This document shows positions 8,727-18,238 of a DNA stretch of 64,000 nt, piece by piece (the first letter of the stretch is position 1; each line of letters begins with the position of its first letter). The DNA is from Lonepinella sp042468235. Lineage in GTDB: Bacteria > Pseudomonadota > Gammaproteobacteria > Enterobacterales > Pasteurellaceae. The notes beneath the pieces were generated by a model, which saw only the letters and a program-made list of their open reading frames with translations, made no database searches and was not told where the DNA came from. The DNA lies in NCBI RefSeq assembly GCF_042468235.1, contig NZ_CP170386.1, positions 558,001 to 622,000 on the forward strand, written 5' to 3'. Both the position numbers and the translations under genes were made by a program.

Positions 8727-9362
8727 TTAAACATCAGTCTTTTCCTTAAATTCACATAAATCTTCAATTAAACAAGAACCACATCTCGGTTTTCTCGCAA
8801 TACAAGTATAGCGACCGTGTAAAATCAGCCAGTGATGTACATCCACTTTAAATTCCGCCGGCACGACTTTGAGCAATTTTTCTTCGACTTTAACGACATC
8901 CTTTCCCGGGGCAAAACCTGTTCGATTAGCTACTCGAAAGATATGTGTATCCACCGCAATAGTAGGCTGCCCGAAAGCTGTATTGAGTACCACATTAGCC
9001 GTTTTTCGTCCTACTCCGGCTAAGGCTTCTAACGCTTCTCGATTGTCAGGTACTTGGGAATGGTGTTTATCAATCAGATCTTTGCAGGTTTTAATGATAT
9101 TTTCTGCTTTACTGTTATAAAGTCCGATGGTTTTAATATATTCTTTTAAGCCGTCCACCCCTAAAGCATAAATTTTTTCAGGCGTATTCGCCACCGGAAA
9201 TAACTTATCTGTGGCTTTATTTACTCCTTTGTCGGTTGCTTGAGCAGATAATATAACGGCAATTAATAATTCAAAAGGTGAGCTAAAATTTAGCTCTGTG
9301 GTCGGATGCGGATTGTTATCCCGCAAGCGAGTTAAAATTTCAATGCGTTTTTGTTGGTTCAT
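8727..9362 (-). CDS. nth: Endonuclease III (DNA glycosylase/AP lyase)
   Basis: A 211-residue base-excision-repair enzyme for oxidised pyrimidines. The helix-hairpin-helix LAGVGRKTANVVLNTAFG holds the catalytic Lys, and the catalytic Asp is in AVDTHIFRVANR. The C-terminus has the [4Fe-4S] set C-x6-C-x2-C-x5-C (CIARKPRCGSCLIEDLC). It is the last gene of the rnf operon and overlaps rnfE by 4 bases, the same order as in Haemophilus and E. coli. Confidence 0.97.
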   Translation of the reverse strand: MNQQKRIEILTRLRDNNPHPTTELNFSSPFELLIAVILSAQATDKGVNKATDKLFPVANTPEKIYALGVDGLKEYIKTIGLYNSKAENIIKTCKDLIDKHHSQVPDNREALEALAGVGRKTANVVLNTAFGQPTIAVDTHIFRVANRTGFAPGKDVVKVEEKLLKVVPAEFKVDVHHWLILHGRYTCIARKPRCGSCLIEDLCEFKEKTDV

Positions 9363-10021
9363 TTTTTCTGTTCGAGTTTATTTTTAAATGCCAAAATTAA
9401 CCCTAATCCGATAAAAGCACCCGGTGGCAAAATGGCAAGTAACAGATTGTTTTGATGATGAAACACTTCAATGCGTAACACTTTTGCCCAATCGCCCAGT
9501 AGTAAATGAATGCCGTCAAATAAGGTACCATTGCCGAAAATTTCGCGTAATGCCCCTAATAAAAACAGACTTAATGTCATACCTAATCCCATGGCGAAAC
9601 CATCAAAGGCGGAATGTAGCAGACTATTTTTACTCGCAAAGGCTTCGGCTCGCCCGATCACAATACAATTAGTCACAATCAGCGGAATAAAAATACCCAG
9701 TGATTGATAGAGGCTATAAGTATAGGCATTCATTAATAATTGCACGACGGTAACAGTCGTAGCAATAATCATGACATAAATTGGAATGCGAATTTCGTGA
9801 GGGATTTGCTTGCGGAACAACGATACCATGGTGTTGGTGCAGATTAACACTATCATGGTGGCAAGTCCTAAACCTAAGGCGTTAGTAGCAGAGTTAGATA
9901 CCGCTAACAATGGACAAAGTCCAAGTAATTGTACGGTGCCGGGGTTATTTCGCCATAATCCTTGTACTAACAAATTGTACCAAAGGTTTTCTGTTTTTTG
10001 TTCTGTCATCATATTTATCAC
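9359..10021 (-). CDS. rnfE: Ion-translocating oxidoreductase subunit RnfE
   Basis: A 220-residue membrane subunit with about six hydrophobic segments, related to RnfA and NqrD. LWRNNPGTVQLLGLCPLLAV is the typical first helix of RnfE; the conserved Cys in GLCPLLAV belongs to the intramembrane iron-sulfur site formed with RnfA. It moves electrons through the membrane in the NADH/ferredoxin-coupled Rnf complex. It ends 4 bases inside nth and starts at the end of rnfG. Confidence 0.95.
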   Translation of the reverse strand: MINMMTEQKTENLWYNLLVQGLWRNNPGTVQLLGLCPLLAVSNSATNALGLGLATMIVLICTNTMVSLFRKQIPHEIRIPIYVMIIATTVTVVQLLMNAYTYSLYQSLGIFIPLIVTNCIVIGRAEAFASKNSLLHSAFDGFAMGLGMTLSLFLLGALREIFGNGTLFDGIHLLLGDWAKVLRIEVFHHQNNLLLAILPPGAFIGLGLILAFKNKLEQKK

Positions 10022-10599
10022 TATTGATTAAGAATTTCTAACGCTGAACGCTTGATCTGATTGACGACTGCTCTTGGTGTAATGGTCGCGCCAGCAAATT
10101 GATCAAACTTACCGCCATCTTTTTTTACCGCCCAGTCGTTTAGATTATCCGCACTGATTTTTTTATGGCTAAAGCTTAAAATCCAATCAGAAATACGAGT
10201 GTCAATTTTATCACCTAAGCCGGGTGTCTCGTGATGTTCTAGCACTCGCACACCTAAAATTTCGCCCTCTGGGGTCATGCCAAACAATAAACGAATATTA
10301 CCTGAATAACCGTCTGGTGCGATGGTTTCAATGGCATAGGCAGAATGTTTGCCCTTTAAAAGTGCAGTACAAATTTTGTCAACTTGTTTGGTTTTTGGTT
10401 CAACACAATTGTGCATTAAATCATTGTCAAAATAGCTTTGCGGAATGACTTGTAATAATAATTCACGCTGTTGACTCACAATAACAGCGTTAATTTTATC
10501 TTTAGTTAACAAATACATTGCCCCTGAAATCGCTGTGCAAACTAAGGCGATAAAAGCAAGTAATAAGCCGTATTTACTGGTAATTTTTCCCATATTCAT
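10021..10599 (-). CDS. rnfG: Ion-translocating oxidoreductase subunit RnfG
   Basis: A 192-residue subunit with one N-terminal membrane helix (GLLLAFIALVCTAISGAMYL) and a periplasmic FMN-binding domain. The flavinylation motif is visible near the C-terminus as FAGATITPRAVV, whose Thr carries covalently bound FMN in this family. VLEHHETPGLGDKI is another conserved FMN-domain segment. It is co-transcribed with rnfD and rnfE, with one shared base at each end. Confidence 0.95.
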   Translation of the reverse strand: MNMGKITSKYGLLLAFIALVCTAISGAMYLLTKDKINAVIVSQQRELLLQVIPQSYFDNDLMHNCVEPKTKQVDKICTALLKGKHSAYAIETIAPDGYSGNIRLLFGMTPEGEILGVRVLEHHETPGLGDKIDTRISDWILSFSHKKISADNLNDWAVKKDGGKFDQFAGATITPRAVVNQIKRSALEILNQ

Positions 10600-11675
10600 T
10601 ATCGTCCTCCTTGGTGTCCGGCGACTCTCGGACGGCTGTAATGATCAATTAATGGCACACAAATATTCGATAACAAAATGGCAAAAGCTACGCCGTCGGG
10701 GTAGTTACCATAAAAACGAATTAGGCTTACTAACACACCCGCTAAGGCGCCAAAAATCAGTTTGCCTGTCGGTGTGATAGATGCGGTAACGGGATCGGTG
10801 GCAATAAAAAATGCACCGAACATGGTTGCACCGCTGACAAGTTGCCAAAGTGGGGGAGTAGCGACTGGAGAAAGTGCAAAATTTAAACACGCCATGGCAA
10901 AAAGCGCGGTTAAAAATGCCACAGGAATTTGCCAGTGGATAATTTTTCGCCATACTAAAAATAAACCACCGAGTAAAAAAGCGAGATTTAGTTGTGTCCA
11001 ACCGATACCATATAATGATGAACTAAAAGGTAAAATAGATGAAAAAATCGGTGAATGACTTAATTCTGCAAAAGAAAAGAGCGTACTTTTTGTCCCTGTT
11101 TTTACCGCATCTAAGGGAGTTGCAGAGGTCATACCGTCAATACTTGCTACTAATTGATGTAGGCTAAAGCCATCCGTGGTAATGCCTGAAAAAATTAAAT
11201 GGATACTGTCCGCCAATGTAGGTGGTTCGTTTAACAACGAAATCGGTGGAAGCCATGCTGTCATTTGTACTGGGAATGAAATTAACAATACCACATAACC
11301 CACCATCGCGGGGTTAAATACATTTTGTCCTAAACCACCATAAACATGTTTACCAAAAATCACCGCGCAAAATATGCCCACCAATATTACCCAGTAGGGA
11401 GCATAAGGTGGAATGGCCATGGCTAAAATGGCAGCGGTTAATACTACACTAAAATCAGCAATATAAAACAGTTTTGGTTTTTTGCGTAAAAGGGTGACAA
11501 TATATTCCAACAGCAAGGCAAAGCCTACTGCCAACGCTATTTGAATCAATACACCAAAACCAAAGAAATAAATCTGTACTGCCAAGGCAGGCAACATAGC
11601 AAAAATTACCCACAGCATAATGCGAGCGGTGAGTTTCCCTGAATGAGTATGGGGTGAACTGGCAATTCTAAACAT
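10599..11675 (-). CDS. rnfD: Ion-translocating oxidoreductase subunit RnfD
   Basis: A 358-residue membrane subunit of the NqrB/RnfD family with about nine hydrophobic segments. The flavin-attachment motif is seen as MTSATPLDAVKTG, and GHVYGG-like KHVYGGLGQNVFNPAMVGY is the conserved Rnf/Nqr channel segment. It carries FMN and helps form the ion path. It is separated from rnfC by one base. Confidence 0.95.
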   Translation of the reverse strand: MFRIASSPHTHSGKLTARIMLWVIFAMLPALAVQIYFFGFGVLIQIALAVGFALLLEYIVTLLRKKPKLFYIADFSVVLTAAILAMAIPPYAPYWVILVGIFCAVIFGKHVYGGLGQNVFNPAMVGYVVLLISFPVQMTAWLPPISLLNEPPTLADSIHLIFSGITTDGFSLHQLVASIDGMTSATPLDAVKTGTKSTLFSFAELSHSPIFSSILPFSSSLYGIGWTQLNLAFLLGGLFLVWRKIIHWQIPVAFLTALFAMACLNFALSPVATPPLWQLVSGATMFGAFFIATDPVTASITPTGKLIFGALAGVLVSLIRFYGNYPDGVAFAILLSNICVPLIDHYSRPRVAGHQGGR

Positions 11676-11676
11676 A

Positions 11677-14007
11677 TTATTCCTTATTCTCTGCTTTCAG
11701 TTGAATTTGAGTGGCTTTTTTAGCTTTCGCTCTAGCAATGGCAGCGGCAACGGCAGCCTTTTTCGGATCCGTTTCTGAGTTTTCCGTGTTAACAGTTTTT
11801 TCTGTTACAGGTTCAACCGTTGAATGTTGTTGAGCGGCTTTTTTAGCTTTCGCTCTGGCAATAGCAGCGGCAACAGCAGCTTTTTTCGGATCCGTTTCTG
11901 AGTTTTCCATGCTAACAGTTTTTTCTGTTACAGATTCAACCGTTGGATGTTGTTGAGCGGCTTTTTTAGCTTTCGCTCTGGCAATAGCAGCGGCAACGGC
12001 AGCCTTTTTCGGATCCGTTTCTGAGTTTTCCATACTAACAGTTTTTTCTGTTACAGGTTCAACCGTTGGATGTTGTTGAGCAGCTTTTTTAGCTTTCGCT
12101 CTGGCAATAGCAGCGGCAACAGCAGCTTTTTTCGGATCCGTTTCTGAGCTTTCCGTATTAACAGATTTTTCTGTTACAGGTTCAACCGTTGGATGTTGTT
12201 GAGCGGCTTTTTTAGCTTTTGCCCGAGCCAGTGCAGCGGCAACCGCTGCTTTTTTATCATTATTAACGGCGGTATTTTCTGATGAATTTTGGATATTTTC
12301 CACCGCACTTTCTGTTTGGTTGAGTTCAGATTGTTCTTGCTGACGGGCTAAACGTTGAGCCTTGCGAGCTTTGCGCAATGCCATAATATCCGTATTATCT
12401 GGCAACACTTCGCCTCTCTTTTCATCTACAATGGTTTTTACTTCTGTCGTTGTAGTATTTTCTGCTTTCTTGGCTTTTAACCGTTCTAATGCCGCAGCAA
12501 CAGGATCCACCCCTTTACTATTCGCCACTTCTTGACGACGGTTTTCAGCTGCTTTTTGGGCGCGTTCTTTGCGAGCTTGTTCTTCTTTTTCTAAACGCGC
12601 TTGGCGAGCTTCAAAGCGAATTTTGGCTTCTTCAGCTTTTTGGGCTTTTTCTTCCATTTCCCAAATTGCCGCTTTTTCTTGGCGGAAGTATTGGATCAAC
12701 GGAATATGGCTTGGGCAAACGTAAGCACAAAGTCCACATTCTATGCAGTCCATTAATTGATATTGTAGTGATTTTTCGTGATCTTCGCTACGTGCAAACC
12801 AATAAAGTTGTTGCGGCATTAAATAATAAGGGCAAACATCTGAGCAGGCGGAGCAACGAATACAAGATTGTTCCGCCGGAGGTGGTGTATATTCAAAATG
12901 ATCAGGTGCAAGCAAACAGTTGGCTAATTTGGTGACGGGGGCATTTAAATCGGGCAACGCTAACCCCATCATCGGACCACCTAAATACACGGGTAACCGT
13001 TCATCTGCTTGATAGCCAGCTTGTGCTAATACAAAGGAAATCGGCGTACCAAAACGTACCCATTGATTACCTTTATTTGGAATTTTATCGCCAGTAAGTG
13101 TCACTACTCGTTCAATTAATGGTTCATCGTCGATTATTGCACGTTTAATTGCAAACGCTGTGCCAACATTTTGCATATACACGCCAATGCTAGAAGAACG
13201 CTTGCCACTCGGTACTTCTATTCCAGTCAGAATTTTGACTAAGGTATTCGAATCACCAGATGGATATTTAGTTGGAACAACGCGAAGATCAATATCATTT
13301 GCACCATGCAAGGCAAATTTCAGGGCGGAAATAGCTTCTGGCTTGTTGTCTTCCACCGCAATTACCACTTTTTCAGGGCGAAGAATATAACGCAAAATTC
13401 GTACACCTTCGATCATTTCGTCAGCGTAATCTCGCATTAAGCGATCATCACAAGTGATATAAGGTTCGCATTCCGCGCCGTTAATAATCAATAATTTCAC
13501 TGCACTATTTGGGATAGAACGAGCCGAACTCACTTTTGCCGCTGTCGGGAACACTGCACCTCCTAAGCCTGCTACACCCGCCTGATAGATTTTTTGAATT
13601 AATTGTTCGGGGGTTTGGGTGAGAAAGTCGTCAATCGGTCGTTGTTCACGCCATTGATCCTTGCCATCCGCTTGAATGTGTACGGCTAATTCACTTAATC
13701 CTGATGGATGTGCCGCAATATAAGGGGCAATATCTGTTACAATACCTGATGTTGGGGCGTGAACGGGCAAGCAACGCAAGCCGTCCCCTTGGGTGAGGGG
13801 CTGTCCTTTTAGCACCGTATCGCCTACCTTGACTAACAAACTGCCTGCTGTACCCGAATGTTGTTTGACGGGTACATAGAATTTTTCCGTCAAAGGTGCG
13901 GTGGAGATTGGTGTAGAATTTGATTGGGATTTCATTTCTGGTGGATGAATACCCCCATGAAAATCCCATAATTTGCCAGATTGATAGCGAGATAATACGT
14001 CTGTCAT
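11677..14007 (-). CDS. rnfC: Ion-translocating oxidoreductase subunit RnfC with long repeat tail
   Basis: A 776-residue peripheral subunit that accepts electrons from NADH or ferredoxin. It has an N-terminal barrel/SLBB region (PVHAPTSGIVTDIAPYIAAH), an FMN/NAD-binding Complex-I 51 kDa-like domain (LLIINGAECEPYITCDDRLM), and two [4Fe-4S] motifs, CIRCSACSDVCPYYLMP and CIECGLCAYVCPSHIPL. From about residue 460 it turns into a charged coiled-coil stretch, then into five copies of KKAAVAAAIARAKAKKA separated by four linkers of about 24 residues. This Ala/Lys-rich tail is known in enterobacterial and Haemophilus RnfC but varies in length. Confidence 0.96.
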   Translation of the reverse strand: MTDVLSRYQSGKLWDFHGGIHPPEMKSQSNSTPISTAPLTEKFYVPVKQHSGTAGSLLVKVGDTVLKGQPLTQGDGLRCLPVHAPTSGIVTDIAPYIAAHPSGLSELAVHIQADGKDQWREQRPIDDFLTQTPEQLIQKIYQAGVAGLGGAVFPTAAKVSSARSIPNSAVKLLIINGAECEPYITCDDRLMRDYADEMIEGVRILRYILRPEKVVIAVEDNKPEAISALKFALHGANDIDLRVVPTKYPSGDSNTLVKILTGIEVPSGKRSSSIGVYMQNVGTAFAIKRAIIDDEPLIERVVTLTGDKIPNKGNQWVRFGTPISFVLAQAGYQADERLPVYLGGPMMGLALPDLNAPVTKLANCLLAPDHFEYTPPPAEQSCIRCSACSDVCPYYLMPQQLYWFARSEDHEKSLQYQLMDCIECGLCAYVCPSHIPLIQYFRQEKAAIWEMEEKAQKAEEAKIRFEARQARLEKEEQARKERAQKAAENRRQEVANSKGVDPVAAALERLKAKKAENTTTTEVKTIVDEKRGEVLPDNTDIMALRKARKAQRLARQQEQSELNQTESAVENIQNSSENTAVNNDKKAAVAAALARAKAKKAAQQHPTVEPVTEKSVNTESSETDPKKAAVAAAIARAKAKKAAQQHPTVEPVTEKTVSMENSETDPKKAAVAAAIARAKAKKAAQQHPTVESVTEKTVSMENSETDPKKAAVAAAIARAKAKKAAQQHSTVEPVTEKTVNTENSETDPKKAAVAAAIARAKAKKATQIQLKAENKE
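11700..12262 (-). repeat. 123-bp tandem repeat coding for the RnfC tail
   Basis: GGATCC recurs at 11765, 11888, 12011 and 12134, exactly 123 bp apart, inside near-identical units. Each unit encodes 41 residues; a fifth diverged copy lies at the rnfC-proximal end near 12230-12262. The period is a multiple of three, so gain or loss of units keeps the frame. Confidence 0.95.
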
Positions 14008-14009
14008 GT

Positions 14010-14588
14010 TTATTCTCCTACTACCATTTTATTTTCATACTTAATTGGAATCACCATTTTCGGATCGATTTTCCAGTTCCAGCTTTCAATCGGCTTTTCC
14101 ACTTTTTCCATGCTAATACAATCTGTTGGACAAGGTGCCACGCAAAGTTCACAACCAGTACAAAGATCGGGAATAATCGTATGCATGGCTTTATTGGTAC
14201 CAATAATGGCATCTACTGGACAGGCTTGAATACATTTTGTACAACCGATACACATATCTTCGTGAATAAATGCCACTTTAACTTCCGGTTCTTCCATGCC
14301 GTCTATTGCCGGCACATCAACGCCCATTAATTCAGCAATTTTTACCACGGTTTGTTGACCACCGGGGACACATTTGGTGATCTCATCACCATTGGCAATG
14401 GCTTCAGCATAAGGACGACAACCCGGATAACCACATTGTGCACACTGAGTTTGTGGCAATAACGCATCAATTTTTTCCACAATGGGATCCGCTTCCACCT
14501 TGAGTTTTATGGAGGCGAAACCGAGTACTACGCCAAAAATTAAGGCGAGTACGCTAATGGCGATTAACACACAATATAAGGTTGTCAT
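14010..14588 (-). CDS. rnfB: Ion-translocating oxidoreductase subunit RnfB
   Basis: A 192-residue subunit: one N-terminal membrane helix (LIAISVLALIFGVVLGFASI), an Fe-S domain with CAQCGYPGCRPYAEAI, and two ferredoxin motifs CIGCTKCIQACPVDAI and CTGCELCVAPCPTDCI. It passes electrons from RnfC or ferredoxin towards the membrane subunits. It lies 2 bases from rnfC and 3 bases from rnfA. Confidence 0.97.
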   Translation of the reverse strand: MTTLYCVLIAISVLALIFGVVLGFASIKLKVEADPIVEKIDALLPQTQCAQCGYPGCRPYAEAIANGDEITKCVPGGQQTVVKIAELMGVDVPAIDGMEEPEVKVAFIHEDMCIGCTKCIQACPVDAIIGTNKAMHTIIPDLCTGCELCVAPCPTDCISMEKVEKPIESWNWKIDPKMVIPIKYENKMVVGE

Positions 14589-14591
14589 TGG

Positions 14592-15170
14592 TTAAGCTCT
14601 CACTAAGCCAGCAAAACCCATAAAAGCAAGGGACATCAGACCCGCGGTGATTAATGCAATGGATGCACCACGAAACGGCAGAGGCACATCTGCGGCGGCA
14701 AGACGTTCACGCAAAGCGGAAAATAATACTAACACTAAAGAAAATCCCAATGATGCAGAAAAACCATACACCACTGACTGGGTTAAATTATGAGCGAGAT
14801 TAATATTTAATAATGCTACGCCGAGTACGGCACAGTTAGTGGTAATCAATGGTAAAAAAATACCGAGTAAACGATAGAGTGTTGGACTGGTTTTATGAAT
14901 CACCATTTCAGTAAATTGCACCACTACCGCAATTACTAAAATAAACACTAAAGTACGCAAAAACTGTGCGTTAAAAGGGGCTAAAATATAGGTATCAACT
15001 AAATAGGCACTCAAGGACGCCACTGTCATCACAAACATAGTTGCCAGACCCATACCAACAGCGGTATCCACTTTTTTGGATACCCCCATAAACGGGCATA
15101 AACCGAGAAATTTCACCAGCACAAAATTGTTAATCAAGGCGGTGGAAATGATGAGTAAAATATATTCCAT
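14592..15170 (-). CDS. rnfA: Ion-translocating oxidoreductase subunit RnfA
   Basis: A 192-residue membrane subunit with six helices, first gene of the operon. FVLVKFLGLCPFMGVSKKVD holds the conserved Cys of the intramembrane [2Fe-2S] centre shared with RnfE. The operon promoter must lie in the 270-bp gap to prfA. Confidence 0.97.
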   Translation of the reverse strand: MEYILLIISTALINNFVLVKFLGLCPFMGVSKKVDTAVGMGLATMFVMTVASLSAYLVDTYILAPFNAQFLRTLVFILVIAVVVQFTEMVIHKTSPTLYRLLGIFLPLITTNCAVLGVALLNINLAHNLTQSVVYGFSASLGFSLVLVLFSALRERLAAADVPLPFRGASIALITAGLMSLAFMGFAGLVRA

Positions 15171-15336
15171 AAAATCAGTTAAGGTATTGTTATCAGTAAA
15201 ATTCGTGAGTTAATCTTGCGTATTATCCTTGTTTTGAGCGGTGAGAACAATAAAAAAATAGATTTATTCCAAAACGCCGTTAATTTTCACCGCAGTTTTG
15301 TGCTAGAATACGCAAAATTTTTTAAGAAATAACACC

Positions 15337-15411
15337 CATTGTGGGGGCATATTGCATATCTGCTAAAACCGCAATTCAAGCATTAGAGCCTATGCACACC
15401 CCCCTACAATG
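15337..15411 (+). promoter_or_regulatory. Long hairpin in the prfA leader
   Basis: CATTGTGGGGG (15337-15347) can pair with CCCCC-T-ACAATG (15399-15411) with one bulge, enclosing about 50 bases. It sits 34 bases upstream of the prfA start. There is no T-tract, so it is not an ordinary terminator. Function unknown. Confidence 0.4.
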
Positions 15412-15444
15412 TTAACAGATTTTATTTTAAAGGTTAGTCCAATA

Positions 15445-16527
15445 ATGAAAGCCAGTATTATTAGTAAATTAGACAGTTTAAACGAACGCTACGAAGAACT
15501 TGAAGCTCTTTTAGGCGATGCCAGCGTAATCAGCGATCAAGATAAATTCCGAGCTTATTCTAAGGAATACGCTCAATTAGAAGATGTGGTGAAAGCCTTT
15601 TCTCGTTGGAAACAACTCCATTCTAATATGCAAGAAGCCGAACTTCTACTGGATGATCCAGACATGAGAGAAATGGCAGAAATGGAAATTGAAGAATGCC
15701 GAGAAGAAGTAGAAAGTGTAGAGCAACAGTTGCAAGTTTTACTTTTGCCGAAAGATCCGAATGATGAATATAATGCTTATTTAGAGATCCGTGCGGGTAC
15801 TGGCGGCGATGAAGCGGGGATTTTCGCAGGGGATTTATTCCGTATGTACAGCCGTTATGCAGAAAGTAAGCGTTGGCGTATAGAAACCTTGAGTGCCAAC
15901 GAAAGTGAGCAAGGGGGCTACAAAGAAATTATCGTCAAAATTTCTGGCGATGGTGTGTATGGTCAGTTGAAATTTGAATCGGGTGGGCATCGCGTACAAC
16001 GTGTGCCAAAAACCGAAAGTCAGGGGCGGATTCATACTTCTGCTTGTACAGTAGCAGTGATGCCAGAATTGCCTGAAAGCGAATTGCCAGAAATTAATCC
16101 AACCGATTTACGGATTGATACTTATCGTTCATCAGGGGCTGGTGGTCAGCACGTCAATACTACCGATTCAGCGGTGCGAATTACCCATATCCCAACGGGT
16201 ATTGTGGTAGAATGTCAAGATGAACGTTCACAACATAAAAACAAAGCGAAAGCCTTGTCAGTATTAGCTTCTCGCATTGTGCAAGCCGAGCAAGAACGTC
16301 AAGCTGCAGAACAAGCAGATACTCGCCGTAATCTATTAGGCTCGGGGGATCGTTCTGATAAAATTCGTACTTACAACTATCCACAAGGTCGAGTGACCGA
16401 TCACCGTATTAATTTAACCGTGTATCGTCTTGATGAAGTCATGAATGGTAAAATTGATGAACTTATTCAACCGATTATTACCGAATACCAAGCGGATCAG
16501 TTGGCAGCGTTGTCGGAACAGGCGTAA
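15445..16527 (+). CDS. prfA: Peptide chain release factor 1
   Basis: A 360-residue RF1 that reads UAA and UAG stop codons. The start at 15445 gives MKASIISKLDSLNERYEELE, the expected N-terminus and length; an ATG at 15409 would add 12 extra residues. The GGQ motif that triggers peptide release is at about residue 233 (SSGAGGQHVNTTDSAVRI). Its Gln is methylated by PrmC, the next gene, whose ATG overlaps the prfA stop (TAATG). Confidence 0.97.
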   Translation: MKASIISKLDSLNERYEELEALLGDASVISDQDKFRAYSKEYAQLEDVVKAFSRWKQLHSNMQEAELLLDDPDMREMAEMEIEECREEVESVEQQLQVLLLPKDPNDEYNAYLEIRAGTGGDEAGIFAGDLFRMYSRYAESKRWRIETLSANESEQGGYKEIIVKISGDGVYGQLKFESGGHRVQRVPKTESQGRIHTSACTVAVMPELPESELPEINPTDLRIDTYRSSGAGGQHVNTTDSAVRITHIPTGIVVECQDERSQHKNKAKALSVLASRIVQAEQERQAAEQADTRRNLLGSGDRSDKIRTYNYPQGRVTDHRINLTVYRLDEVMNGKIDELIQPIITEYQADQLAALSEQA

Positions 16528-17399
16528 TGAATATTTCACAATGGATCGTTTATGCCAAACAATACTTAACCGAAAATTTAACCAACGATCCATATTTAAA
16601 CGCCAAAGCGGATAGTTATTTATTATTACAATTTGTTACTGGTTACTCAAAATCGCAATTAATGGCATTTAACGATCGGGAATTGAGTGAAAAAAATTGC
16701 GAAAAATTAACCGCACTTTTAGCTCGCCGAGCCAAGGGCGAGCCAATCGCTTACATGCTTGGTGAAACTGAATTTTGGTCGTTGAATCTAAAAGTATCAC
16801 CTGATACCTTAATTCCACGTCCCGATACCGAAATGTTGGTGGAACACGCATTAATTCTCGCTAAAGAAAAAATACAACAAAACGGCGAAGTGTCAATTTT
16901 AGATTTAGGTACAGGCACGGGGGCGATTGCGTTAGCTTTGGCTGATGAGTTGAAAAAGTGCGGTGCAAAATATCGCATTTTAGGTGTGGATCTGGTGGCT
17001 AGTGCGGTGGCATTAGCTCGACAAAATGCAGAGCAAAATGATTTGCTTGATGTAGAATTTCAACAAAGCTCGTGGTTTCAAAATATTGCTGAATGCTTTG
17101 ATATTATTGTCAGTAATCCGCCTTATATTGATCCGCAAGATTCACATTTACAGCAAGGTGATGTACGTTTTGAGCCTTTATCTGCATTGGTAGCAGAAGA
17201 TCAAGGTTATGCAGATTTACAAAAAATTATTGAAAAAGCACCGCAGTTTTTACAACCACAAGGTTGGCTTTTGTTAGAACATGGTTGGCAACAGGGTAAA
17301 AAAGTGCGGTCATTTTTGACGAAAAATTTATGGCACTCGGTACAAACTGTCAAGGATTATGGTGGTAATGAACGAGTTACATTAGCAAGGTTAAAATGA
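16527..17399 (+). CDS. prmC: Release factor glutamine methyltransferase PrmC
   Basis: A 290-residue SAM-dependent methyltransferase for the GGQ glutamine of RF1 and RF2. The SAM-binding loop is ILDLGTGTGAIALALA and the substrate-binding motif NPPYIDPQD is at about residue 197. The N-terminal helical domain (about residues 1-80) recognises the release factor. It overlaps prfA by one base and the next gene by four (ATGA). Two uptake signals lie inside the gene. Confidence 0.96.
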   Translation: MNISQWIVYAKQYLTENLTNDPYLNAKADSYLLLQFVTGYSKSQLMAFNDRELSEKNCEKLTALLARRAKGEPIAYMLGETEFWSLNLKVSPDTLIPRPDTEMLVEHALILAKEKIQQNGEVSILDLGTGTGAIALALADELKKCGAKYRILGVDLVASAVALARQNAEQNDLLDVEFQQSSWFQNIAECFDIIVSNPPYIDPQDSHLQQGDVRFEPLSALVAEDQGYADLQKIIEKAPQFLQPQGWLLLEHGWQQGKKVRSFLTKNLWHSVQTVKDYGGNERVTLARLK

Positions 17400-18226
17400 A
17401 AATAGATTTACTCAAACAATCTCTTTACTTAGAAATGGAAAGTTTCTATTTAATCACCACGGAAGATGACGGAGAAGATTTACGTACAATTCGTTCTTTG
17501 ATGGGTGGATTGGTGCGAAAAGCTCGTAAGGTTATTCCAGCGGATGATGATGTGAGAGTTAAAATCCATAAATTGTTACAATTAATGTATGGTGATTGGG
17601 GTTTTGAGTGCGATCCACAACATTATTTTCAAGCGGAAAATCTGTATTTAAGCTATGTACTACGTTCGCACCGTGGAATGCCAGTCAGCCTAGGTTGTAT
17701 TCTGTTGTATTTAGCGGATAAATTAGCGTTACCATTGTACCCTGTGATGTTCCCAACCCAGCTCATTTTGCGTGCTGATGTGGATAATGAAGTGGCATTT
17801 ATTGATCCTTGGGACGGCAAATATTTAAATCAGCAGGATTTACAAAAGCTCTACGAAGGGGCGTTTGGCTTTGGGGCAACGATGTCACAAGAAGACTTAG
17901 CCGTTGCCAAACCACATGAGTTGAGAGAACGCTTTGCTCAACTGGCAAAAAGCTGTTTAATTCGGGAAGAACATAATGATGCGGCATTAAAGTATATTGA
18001 AAGCCGTTTGTTAAACTATAAATATGATGACTATCCTTATAAAGCATTTGAACCTTACGAACGGCGAGATCGTGGTTTAGTGTTAGCCCAAATGGGGGCA
18101 TATCATGCAGCTGTGGAAGATTTGCATTATTTTGTAGAAAAATGCCCCGATGATCCAACGGCATTCATGCTAATGGCTCAACTGCCTGAAATTGAAAAAG
18201 AATTGCATAACGATTTATTACACTAA
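17396..18226 (+). CDS. SirB1-like transglutaminase/TPR protein
   Basis: A 276-residue protein of the SirB1 family, the usual neighbour of prfA-prmC and kdsA in gamma-proteobacteria. The transglutaminase-like core is YVLRSHRGMPVSLGCILLYL, which in true enzymes would hold a catalytic Cys; a C-terminal TPR-like stretch follows (LVLAQMGAYHAAVEDLHYFV). Biochemical role is unknown. Translationally coupled to prmC by a 4-base overlap, and 12 bases from kdsA. Confidence 0.85.
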   Translation: MKIDLLKQSLYLEMESFYLITTEDDGEDLRTIRSLMGGLVRKARKVIPADDDVRVKIHKLLQLMYGDWGFECDPQHYFQAENLYLSYVLRSHRGMPVSLGCILLYLADKLALPLYPVMFPTQLILRADVDNEVAFIDPWDGKYLNQQDLQKLYEGAFGFGATMSQEDLAVAKPHELRERFAQLAKSCLIREEHNDAALKYIESRLLNYKYDDYPYKAFEPYERRDRGLVLAQMGAYHAAVEDLHYFVEKCPDDPTAFMLMAQLPEIEKELHNDLLH

Positions 18227-18238
18227 AAAGGAAACATT

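Noticed and set aside
12489..12935. 148-codon plus-strand frame inside rnfC
   Set aside because: It lies wholly over conserved iron-sulfur coding sequence of rnfC and resembles no protein.
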